NCBI GenBank assembly: GCA_900312665.1
Contig: ONZQ02000014.1
Coordinates: 141,194-205,193 of the forward strand
DNA length: 64,000 nt
DNA from: Cephalotrichum gorgonifer
Lineage: Eukaryota; Ascomycota; Sordariomycetes; Microascales; Microascaceae
Direction of reading: 5' to 3'
Under the pieces are notes generated by a model. The model was not told the DNA's origin. It made no database searches and worked only from the letters and a program-made list of their open reading frames with translations. The first letter of the stretch is position 1, and each line of letters opens with the position of its first letter. Positions 55,223-64,000 of this stretch are shown one piece after another. Both the position numbers and the translations under genes were made by a program.

Positions 55223-58091
55223 TGAATGGGATGGCCGGAGCCGGGTTGAGGGATGTTGGCGGGGATCGGACCGCCGGAGGATAAAATCATGCAGTACCGG
55301 GGGATTGCCGGCAGGCCATGCTCGCACTCGTACCCTTCATTTTGGGGCATTAGGTAATATTAGTGTGGTAGCTTACAGCATTGTTTATACTCGGACGGTT
55401 TGATGGCCCCCATTTTTGCCACGATGGCGTACGCCACACAAAGTTGGTGATGTCCTGGCTGTCTTTACAAGTACTGCTTGTAGTGTACATGAATTACGAG
55501 CAGGGAGGGTATCACAGTCTCTACTTGTACGACTTAGTGCCACCCAGCAAGAACGCACGAACCGCCACCACACGATCCTCGAGAAATGGGGGAAAGGGCC
55601 TTTTTTGTGCGGCCGCATATGCGAGTACTTACAAAGTAGTGGCTTTTCATACGCTGGACCATGACACTGACTGACACCGATCCGCTCCGTTCTTCGGCAC
55701 CGCCCCACATAAAATCCTCCCGCCGACTTCGGTGCGGGGGGCGGGCAAATATCGATCTGGGGTTGTACACCCGAAAGAGGCGCGCGCTTTGGCAGCTGCC
55801 AATTCTGGATATGAGCAGGGGTTAGGGTATGGGACCGGGGCCGGGGGGAGGCTTGAACGAAGTCCAGACCTGAAGAACAATAGGCGAGGTACTTGCAATG
55901 CACGTAATACGAGGACGTGCGTGGGTGATTGATTTGGCCCGCATCTGCCGGGTTGTGTGTTCTGTTCCTGGGGCTTAGGGGAGGGGCGGGAAAAGCGTGT
56001 ATAATATGGACTAGTCATGTCGCACACGACGTGCATCCCGGTTTGCGGTGAATGGATCGGTGATGGTGGGGGTTATAATAATAGGTATGTACTTGTGGAG
56101 GGGAGAGAGGTCCAGGCTCGTCACCCGCAGGCGAGTTCGATCACCGTGAGAAGAGAAAAGACCGGGGTGGGTGGTGTGTCGTACTTGTTACTTGGATGCA
56201 GCTTCCATACTCGCTTCCTTGGCTGTCGTCGAAGCTTACGAGTACGAGGTGAGCTTCTAACGATCACGACGGACGGTGAACGATTACGGGGTATGGACGG
56301 TCGAACGGAGGTTATATCCCGTGGCCGCTTGCGAGCTGAGTGAGATATATGCCGACGAGCCGCCTGTTGAGTGAGAATGTGTTCTGAACTACAAGTACTC
56401 GTGCTTGAGCTACAACCTCGGGCCGTCCGGGGCAGATCCTTCAATTATGGAGAAAGAATAGAAAGAAAAACCCGTCGAGTAATACAAGCATTGGATGTGC
56501 CCGGTACCGTACCATGTCCGGCCCACACGTTCCCTCGTAGTCCGTAGTCCGTGTTAGCCCTACGCTCATCACAAGCTCTCTCGGCAAGCATCGGCGGTGA
56601 TAAAAACGGGTCTCGACGACCCCTCCATCCACTCCGATAAGACGCCGTCAACCAAGAAAAAACGTCATACCCATGCTCGCACTCAACCATGTACTCGTGA
56701 ATATGCCCCCGTTTCTGCGGTCCAATCCACGCTCCTGTTTTACAAATCAACATCGTGGTTTTTACTCCGCAAAATATCAAAAAGTGCGATTTGCTTCGTC
56801 CGAGACACAGGTTGAAGTACCCGTACCCGTACTCGCGCTCGTACTCCTTACTCGCATCGTACCCTTGCCGTACCTGTAACCCGCGCCCCCCGCGTTGGCG
56901 GGCCGGTATTGGAAGCTATGCTTCCTCACCTGGCGGTACTAATACCGGTTCAGGCAGGTGGCGCTTCCCCCTACAAGTACTTTCTTTTCTTACATGGTTC
57001 TTTACTTTTTTTTTCTTTTCTGGGGCACACCTCGCCTCACTCCCAAGCGCAACCTCCGAATATCGGAGCCGCGGAGGGGAGGGAGGGGCGGGCGGGACTG
57101 GGGCGGGGCAGGGGGGCAGCATCGCCGGGCTGGAGTCTCGGGACCGGCACGAATGGGAGGGCTAGCATTGGGAATCACATTGGTTCGGGAAGAACCTGGG
57201 TCGCGAGGTGGAGAAAACCAAGCAACACAAAGTGTTTCCGGACGAATACTCTCGTACGAGTTACATGTACAAGTCTCGTCGGAAGTTAATGAATCAAGGG
57301 ATATGTACGAATAGGCCCATGAAGTACTCCACGCTTGTACTAGAGACCTTCCCTTCGCGGGGTTAGATTATCGTGCATATAGTTATATCTGGCTGAAGCG
57401 AGATCGCACCCAAGCTCCTTTGCCTCACTTTTTGCCCTGCGATACACCATCTGCTCTCTCGCAATTTCATTATCCCTCCCCCACGTGGAATCGATATATC
57501 GTTCCTCCGCGTACAAGCTAGCTACTCGTCTTATCCATTGCGATACCGCACACACCGGACAGCCAGCCACACGAAGGGATGATCCTGGTTCTAACCTACT
57601 TTACGTATATACTTGTAAGCGTTGTCAAACGGTACATACGCCCCTTCCCCGTTCGTACCTTCCCCATCGCCAGCTTGTTGGGGACTTTTTTTTTTTTTCT
57701 TTTTTCTTTCTTTCTTTTTTTTCTTAGCCTCCGATGAGCTCCGGTTTTGCACCTCCCGCTTCCATCTCAGTCACCAATCCAAACAAGTAGTCTATTTTAA
57801 CCCCCTTCTTGACCACCACAGTCGAGCTTGTAAACTCTTTTCGTCACCTTACTACTCCCAGCATACCAACACCTCTCACCCATCATCTTCGCCACCCTCA
57901 ACCTGCATCCTTTGCAGATACTAACCATTACACCCCTCCATCGCCATCCAGAATATAAGTGTTGAAAGCTGCGACGAAACATCCACGACGCCCCTACTCG
58001 CACTGCTCGGAACGTTTTTCAACCAGACGTAACGGTCCAAGACCACCACCATCACCTACCTACCACCAATATATTTGCGCCCCGTTGCACA
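55223..58091. other. Long intergenic region upstream of LEU1
   Basis: 2.9 kb with no supported gene. It holds many GTAC words (55470-55640, 56085-56400, 56815-56870, 57245-57335), a CCGGTACCGT near-match to a Leu3 site at 56511-56520, and the pyrimidine tract before LEU1. An unannotated short or non-coding transcript is possible. Confidence 0.5.
57685..57725 (+). promoter_or_regulatory. Pyrimidine (T/C) tract in LEU1 promoter
   Basis: Forty-one bases of almost only T with a few C, about 0.37 kb before the LEU1 ATG. Such tracts are common just upstream of transcription starts in filamentous fungi. Confidence 0.5.
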
Positions 58092-60684
58092 ATGCCTGCT
58101 GCCGAGAGAGCGCCACAGACCCTCTACGACAAGGTCCTAGGGAGCCATATTGTCGACGAGAAGCTGGACGGTACACTCCTGCTATATATTGGTTCGTACC
58201 CACCCCTTGCACGGCATTGCATAGGGAGTTCCCTCTTGTTCCCCACACTCGTGGGCCCCCTTCGTCTGCCGTCTCCCTTACAACAAGGGTGCTAACTCTC
58301 TTCTCTAGACAGGCATCTTGTCCACGAAGTGACTTCACCGGTATGCTCACCTGGTTATCCTGACTGCTCAACCAGTCTCTAACAACGTACAGCAAGCCTT
58401 CGAGGGCCTCAAGAATGCCGGACGGCAAGTCAGGAGGCTGGACTGCACTCTAGCCACCACCGATCACGTATGGTCCCTCACCTCACCTCACCCCCTTCCA
58501 GGGTTTCGACCCCGTATCGTAAGGTCTGAGCCCCTGGGCTAACTAACCCTCCCCCTCATATAGAATGTTCCGACCACTTCTAGGAAAGGAATGAAGGATA
58601 TCGCCAGTTTCATCGAGGAAGACGACTCCAGGGTCCAGTGCGTGACCCTCGAAGATAATGTGAAGGAATTTGGCCTCCGGTACTTCGGCCTTGGCGACAA
58701 GCGCCAGGGAATCGTCCACGTCATCGGGCCCGAGCAGGGCTTCACCCTCCCCGGCACCACCGTCGTCTGCGGCGACAGCCACACCTCGACCCACGGCGCC
58801 TTCGGTGCCCTCGCCTTCGGTATCGGAACCAGCGAGGTCGAGCACGTCCTGGCCACCCAGTGCCTGATCACGAAGAGGAGTAAGAACATGAGGGTACAGG
58901 TCGACGGCGAGCTCGCCCCCGGCGTGAGCTCAAAAGACGTAGTCCTCTACGTCATTGGCCAAATTGGAACCGCTGGCGGTACCGGTGCCGTTATCGAGTT
59001 CTGCGGGTCCGTCATCCGCAACCTGTCGGTCGAGGCGCGCATGTCCATCTGCAACATGTCTATCGAGGCCGGTGCGCGAGCTGGCATGGTGGCCCCTGAC
59101 GAGGTCACCTTCGAGTACCTGAAGGACCGCCCGCTCGCCCCCAAGTACGGCTCCGACGAGTGGAACCGCGCGGTAGCTTACTGGAAGCAGCTCCAGTCCG
59201 ACCCCGATGCCAAGTACGATATCGACGTCTTCATCGACGGCAAGGACATCATCCCCACCGTGACTTGGGGCACGAGCCCCGAGGACGTCGTCCCCATCAC
59301 CGGCACCGTGCCGGACCCCGAGACATTCGCCACCGAGGAGAAGAAGAACTCGGGCCGCAGGATGCTTGAGTACATGGGACTCACCGCCGGGACGCGCATG
59401 GAGGACATTACCGTGGATAAGGTCTTTATCGGGTCGTGCACGAATTCGAGAATCGAGGATCTTCGCGCGGCGGCCCAGGTCGTGAAGGGGAGGTCCATCG
59501 CGCCCAACATCAAGCGCGCCATGGTCGTCCCGGGGTCTGGACTGGTCAAGAAGCAGGCGGAGGACGAGGGCCTCGACAAGATCTTCATTGACGCCGGATT
59601 TGAGTGGAGGGAGGCTGGGTGCAGCATGTGCCTAGGCATGAACCCCGATATCCTGGCGCCGCAGGAGCGCTGCGCCAGCACGAGCAACCGAAACTTCGAG
59701 GGGCGACAGGGCGCCGGTAGCAGGACGCACCTCATGTCGCCCGTCATGGCGGCGGCGGCCGGCATCGTCGGCAAGCTCGCCGACGTCCGGAAGCTGACGA
59801 CGTACGAGTCGAGCCCCCACGTCCAGGCCGCGGTCGGCCCCGCGAAGGAGGCACACTTCGACGAGCACATTAACGAGGACGACGACTACAAGGAGGCCAT
59901 CACCGACCAGCCCGAGGACAATGAGCCGCACACCAACACGCTGGCATCCACGGGCGCCTCCACCGGGCTGCCGACATTCACCGTCCTCAAGGGAATCGCC
60001 GCGCCGCTCGACAGGGCCAACGTCGACACCGACGCCATCATCCCCAAGCAGTTCCTGAAGACGATTAAGCGCACGGGCCTCGGATCGGCGCTGTTCTTCC
60101 CGCTGCGATTCAACCCGGACGGCACGGAGAAGGCGGACTTCGTGCTCAACCAGGAGCCGTACAGGAACGCCAAGGTTCTCGTCTGCACGGGCGACAACTT
60201 CGGCTGCGGCAGCTCCCGCGAGCACGCGCCCTGGGCGCTCAACGACTTCGGCATTAGGTGTATCATCGCGCCGTCGTTCGCCGACATCTTCTTCAACAAC
60301 ACGTTCAAGAACGGCATGCTGCCCATCAAGATATCGAACAGCGAGCACCTCGACGCTGTGGCGGCCGTGGCGCGCGCCGGCAAGGAGATCGAGATCGACC
60401 TGCCGAACCAGCTCATCAAGGACTCCGAGGGGAACACGATCTGCAGCTTCGATGTGGAGGAGTTTAGGAAACACTGCCTCATCAACGGCCTGGACGACAT
60501 TGGCCTGACGATGCAGCTGGAGAGCAAGATCGCGGCGTTCGAGGCCCGGATGTCCAAGGAGACGCCGTGGCTTGATGGCAGGGGATACCTGAAGAGGGGG
60601 AAGGGGGGCAGGCTGGCGGCCAAGGCGGTGCCTGTGCCGACCACGAATCGGGGGGAGCCTATCAAGGAGACGCTGGACTGGTAA
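58092..60684 (+). CDS. LEU1: 3-isopropylmalate dehydratase (fused LeuC-LeuD)
   Basis: This isomerises 2-isopropylmalate to 3-isopropylmalate in leucine synthesis, using a [4Fe-4S] cluster. The model is join(58092..58191, 58309..58340, 58393..58467, 58564..60684), 775 residues, with GT-AG introns of 117, 52 and 96 nt. Small 5' exons encode MPAAERAPQTLYDKVLGSHI, DRHLVHEVTSP and QAFEGLKNAGRQVRR. The large LeuC part has GDSHTSTHGAFGALAFGIG and cluster ligands Cys361 (IGSCTNSRIED), Cys422 and Cys425 (EAGCSMCLGMN). A linker leads to the LeuD part from about residue 541 (DRANVDTDAIIPKQFLK, GCGSSREHAPWAL). Fusion of the two halves in one chain is normal in fungi, where bacteria use two subunits. Length fits the family. 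Confidence 0.97.
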
Positions 60685-61341
60685 AGGGGCAGACTGTCAG
60701 AGTAATTATGTTCACGGGGAGGAAAGGGGGGGCGGAGAGCATGTACACGAAGAGAGGGCAAAGGAGATATGGGAGTGGTGCATTCATGAATTAGGGATTA
60801 GGTGCTTGTTATAGCATCCCCGCATGACCGAATCGAGGAAGAGAGGATTTCCTTCCTGTTTGAATCTTACTGCTGCGCGTATAAGCCGGGTCCCTGTGAA
60901 GTAAATGTGAGTTAGAATGGAGGTGTAAGAGGGGGCTCTTGGCACCGTATTGACCTTAGCTTGAGTGCAAACAGGGAGACAGAAGCAGTTATGTGGCTGA
61001 CAGCTGTCGGTAGGTGGCGTGTGTAGCCGGGGTGGAGCCGGAGTCGTTTCTATGGACCAAGAGCCGCAAAGGGCCAACCTCCACTCATACTCTCGACTCA
61101 TATTATGCTCTCTACCTATCCTCACCTCTCTCACAAGCAAGCAGCCTCTAAACTTAACCAACCCTCAGCACCACAACAGCCAGCAAAAGAAAACCTAGTC
61201 GTTTTAAGCAGCTAGTATAGAACACGGTGCGGGGGCCAGACTAAGCGGAATAAAAACCTCGAAAAGTGAAAGAAGAGAGGAGAAGAAGAAAAATAGACGG
61301 GCCATGCAGTGGGGTGTCTGGACGGACTAAGAAAAGAAAGA
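60685..61341. other. Intergenic region LEU1 / RKM5-like gene
   Basis: 0.66 kb in tandem orientation: LEU1 terminator and the next promoter. No gene seen. Confidence 0.65.
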
Positions 61342-62757
61342 ATGGCCGTGAGTGAGTTTCTGGGGCTTTTGGGGTCTGAGATTGAGGATCCTGATGAAGG
61401 TAACTTTCTTTTCTTCTACTTTCTTTTCTTTTTCTGTTATATATAAACTGCTTCCCCCACCCTCCTTCTTCTTCAGCCATCTTACCCCTCAAGCTCCCCT
61501 GGGATACCTCATTACAGAAGCATATAAGCTAACCAAACGACCGAGCAGAGACGTTCCTCCTCTTCGCGCAGCCCATCCCCTCGAGCGACCTCGGCTTCGT
61601 GGACCGCCAGGCGTTGAGCGTGCCGGTGTCTGTCGGGGGGAGGGAGTATGTCGTCGAGCAGGCGCCGGGGGTGTTGGGGTCGGCCAGGGCGGGGGGCACG
61701 ACGGGCGCAGGTTAGTTTCTTCCCTAACTACCCTCCTCTTCTTTCTTATTTTTTTCATCTTATTTTGGTCTGCCTTGTTTTGCTTCGCCCCTTGCTTGTC
61801 ACTCCTTGGAATCCTTCCCTCCCAAACCTCTCGGCAGGGGAATAGCCGGCCCGCCTTTCCCCTTGAACCCCCCCCCCCCCCAACCCACGTTCCCACCTAT
61901 ATGCCATACCCAAATCCTGACAAGCCACACCCCCTCCGCCCCCAACAGTCCTCTGGAACGTAACCCCCCGCCTAGCGGAATGGCTATCCTCCCCGACGAA
62001 CCCCCTCTTCACCTCCATCCTCGGCCCGTCCTCGTGCGTGCTGGAACTAGGCTGCGGCACCTCGGGCCTCCTGGCCCTCACCACGGCGGGGAGGGTGGGC
62101 CGGTACACCCTCACGGACCAGGCCTACGTCCTCAAGACACTATCCGCGAACCTCATCGCAAACGAGGACGTCCCCGTCCCCGCCGGCGGACGGCCGCCTC
62201 CCCGACGGAAGCCGGGAAAGAGGGAGCAGAAGAAGGAATGGGGGAAACGCACTGCGGGCCAGGCCCAGGCGGGCCCGTCGCTGCCCGCCGGAGACGCGTT
62301 GGCGAGGGACTACGGCGCCGCGGGTAACATCGCCTTCGCACCGCTGGACTGGGAGCTCGACGTGCCGGACCCGTCCCTGACACGGGGCGCCGCGCGGAGC
62401 TTCGATGTAGTGCTCGCGTGCGACTGCATATACAACGACGCGCTGGTGCTGCCGTTCGTGCGCACCTGCGCCGAGGCGTGCGCTCTCCGGCCGTCCTCCG
62501 GACTCCGTCCCGACTCTCACTCTGAGTCCGGCTCCGCCTCTGCGAGCGGTGGCGGTGGCGGGCTTGAGGAGGGTGGCGAGGGCGGCGGCCCGACGGTCTG
62601 CATCGTTGCGCAGCAGCTCCGTGACCCGGAGGTGTTCGCGGCGTGGATGGAGGCGTTCCACGAGCGGTTTAGGACTTGGAGGGTCCCGGACGAGATAATC
62701 GGCAACGGGCTCGGGTCCGGGTCCGGGTTCGTGGTGCATGCCGGGGTGTTGCGGTGA
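61342..62757 (+). CDS. RKM5: Rkm5/METTL21-type protein lysine methyltransferase
   Basis: This is a class I (seven-beta-strand) SAM-dependent methyltransferase; yeast Rkm5 methylates a lysine of ribosomal protein L1. The model is join(61342..61399, 61549..61710, 61949..62757), 342 residues, with GT-AG introns of 149 and 238 nt, both phase 1. Exon 1 encodes MAVSEFLGLLGSEIEDPDE. Exon 2 gives TFLLFAQPIPSSDLGFVDRQ and EYVVEQAPGVLGSARAGGTT. Exon 3 begins VLWNVTPRLAEWLSSP and has the SAM-binding motif VLELGCGTSG (106-110 ELGCG) and the METTL21 motif DCIY (232-235). Two Gly/Ser/Lys-rich inserts separate the core strands. The second exon has tandem acceptors ag/cag (61545 and 61548), so a one-residue variant is possible. 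The exact substrate is inferred from the family. Confidence 0.85.
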
Positions 62758-63272
62758 ATGACGGTCCTTTTTACGTCTCCGTGGATGGATGGGCCGCTCC
62801 CACGCATGGAAATATAGACTCGATTGATCTAGGGCGCGTATACCCGTCGTTTACATGACGGTATTTTCTCCCCGTCCCCCACTCCCGTCTCTCCTGGCCC
62901 TCTCACTCACGCACCATGCGTCCTCTCCCCCTCCCCGCCAGAGCTTTCACTCTCAAGCCTCCTTCGACCATTCGTTGCCTATTTGCCTGTTCCGTTTTCA
63001 ATCCCTGGCCCCCCCAACCCAAAATCCAAACCAAAAAAGGAAGAGCACACGCCCAAAAAGAAAAAAAAAACTCGTCGGGGAATACGAAAACAGGGAATAA
63101 TAAAAGAAAAAAAATCATAAAGAACCCCTATGCCTCATCCTTCCGACAGAGCCCAAAACCACTAAATACAAACATGAAGGACCTGGTCCCCTCCGTCCCT
63201 CCACAGGTTTTACTTCACCTCCAGCCAATGCCATTAGCGCCAAACCCCCTCGCTTACTCGCTTCTCTCCCGG
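62758..63272. other. Convergent 3' region RKM5-like / NCS-1
   Basis: 0.5 kb between two stop codons, with A-rich tract at 63035-63120. No gene seen. Confidence 0.6.
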
Positions 63273-63886
63273 CTATACCAGGCCATCGTAGAGGGAGAGG
63301 GCAGAGACGATGGTATCGTCGCGCTTGGATCCCTCCTTGAACTCCTGGAGGTCGAGGCTCCCATTCTCGTCCTTGTCCATCATGCGGAAGATCTTGCGCA
63401 CACGCTTCTCAGGGGTGTCCTCGTCCTCGGGGAGCTTGACCATGGAGCCGACCTTTTGCGGGGGGGTGCTTGGTTAGTCCGCGCAGTCTGTGAGAGACGT
63501 GGGGTCGTTGTAGGGGGGAAGGGGGTGGGTAGTACAGGGGTAAGTAAGCGGTAAGGTGAAAGGGGGGAAAGGGGGGAGGAGAGAACGCACCATCTTGTAG
63601 ATTGCCTCCACGATGCTCAGCATCTCGTCGTAGCTAATCTTGCCGTCGCCGTCGATGTCGTAGAGCTGGAAGGCCCAGTCGAGCTTGTCGTCCATCTTGC
63701 CGCGGCTCGTGATGCTGAGGGAGCAGATGAACTCCTTGAAATCGATGCTACCGGACTTGTCGCTGTCGAAGACGTTGAAGACGTACTCTGCGAAGGAGGA
63801 GGGGTCGCCGAAGGGGAAGAACTGGCGGTAGATCTTCTGGAACTCCTCCTTGGTGAGGGTGCCCGAGGGGCAGTCCTTTAGGAAAC
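63273..63886 (-). CDS. NCS1: Neuronal calcium sensor 1 / frequenin (5' end beyond window)
   Basis: NCS-1/Frq1 is a myristoylated EF-hand calcium sensor that activates phosphatidylinositol 4-kinase. Two 3' exons are present: complement(join(63273..63452, 63591..>63886)). The N-terminal exons (myristoylation site and first helix) lie beyond the right edge. The exon at 63591-63886 begins in phase 1, so its first two bases finish a Gly codon, then FLKDCPSGTLTKEEFQKIYR and FNVFDSDKSGSIDFKEFICS (EF-hand 2) and LYDIDGDGKISYDEMLSIVE (EF-hand 3). The last exon has MMDKDENGSLDLQEFKEG (EF-hand 4) and the C-terminus IVSALSLYDGLV. Both EF loops keep their Asp/Glu ligands. The intron between (63453-63590) is GT-AG, with a C- and A-rich acceptor. 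Confidence 0.95.
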
Positions 63887-64000
63887 CTGCGACGGGGGGG
63901 GGAGTGAGGAGAGCTCTGGTCAGCGAGTTTCCTGTGCGCGCGCGGGGACTGTGGATTCGTGGATCGGTTGGTGGGAGGGAGTAAGAAGAACGGCGGGGGG

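Noticed and set aside
56511..56520. Leu3-like site CCGGTACCGT upstream of LEU1
   Set aside because: One mismatch to CCGGNNCCGG, 1.6 kb from the start, in sequence already rich in GTAC words; not distinguishable from background.
1..64000. tRNA, rRNA, CRISPR arrays, transposons and RIP-type AT-rich blocks
   Set aside because: By eye I found no T-arm-like GGTTCGAANCC with a matching acceptor stem, no regular spaced repeats, no transposase or reverse transcriptase residues, and no long AT-rich TpA-heavy block. A tRNAscan-SE and RepeatMasker run would settle this.

Overview
The window is nuclear DNA of a filamentous ascomycete (Pezizomycotina, probably Sordariomycetes; I cannot name the species). 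The evidence is widely spaced monocistronic genes on both strands, short GT-AG introns (about 52-150 nt) with CTAAC-like branch sites, GC-rich third codon positions, and a set of fungal families (Zn2Cys6 regulator, fused LeuC-LeuD isopropylmalate isomerase, Nur1, Met2, Alg7). I support 19 protein genes, two of them cut by the window edges. I found no tRNA, rRNA, CRISPR array, transposon or secondary-metabolite cluster. One run of N (36513-36825) is an assembly gap.

Layout, left to right: THO2 N-terminus (-, cut at the left edge); homoserine O-acetyltransferase met2 (+); an F-box protein (-); a proline-rich transglutaminase-like protein related to Cyk3 (+); ALG7 (+); a Set3-type PHD+SET protein (-); adenylosuccinate synthetase (-); an NPC2-like sterol carrier (+); V-ATPase subunit F (-); Nur1 (+); a gene-poor 5-kb stretch holding the gap; a Zn2Cys6 regulator (+); a JmjC protein (+); an MIT/coiled-coil protein that may be Atg38-like (-); a GRAM+VASt sterol transfer protein of the Lam/Ltc type (+); an L-type-like cyclin (-); an unrecognised 950-residue protein with a membrane-type C-terminus (+); LEU1 (+); an Rkm5/METTL21-type lysine methyltransferase (+); and NCS-1/frequenin (-, cut at the right edge).

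These are mostly single housekeeping genes and do not form an operon or pathway cluster. Themes recur (Met2, Leu1 and Ade12 in amino-acid and purine synthesis; NPC2 and Lam in sterol handling; Set3, JmjC and Nur1 in chromatin), but nothing shows that the genes act together. The most unusual content is in gene structure: a 3-nt micro-exon that supplies a zinc-ligand cysteine of the Zn2Cys6 domain, a 9-nt micro-exon followed by a GC-AG intron in the catalytic loop of adenylosuccinate synthetase, and a second GC-AG intron in V-ATPase subunit F. Between genes, short GTAC-centred words recur (agtacgagtac, gtacttgtac), and one 12-bp GTAC palindrome occurs on both sides of the adenylosuccinate synthetase gene. 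I do not see a complete new multi-gene system. All splice models are read by eye from frame, splice signals and family conservation.
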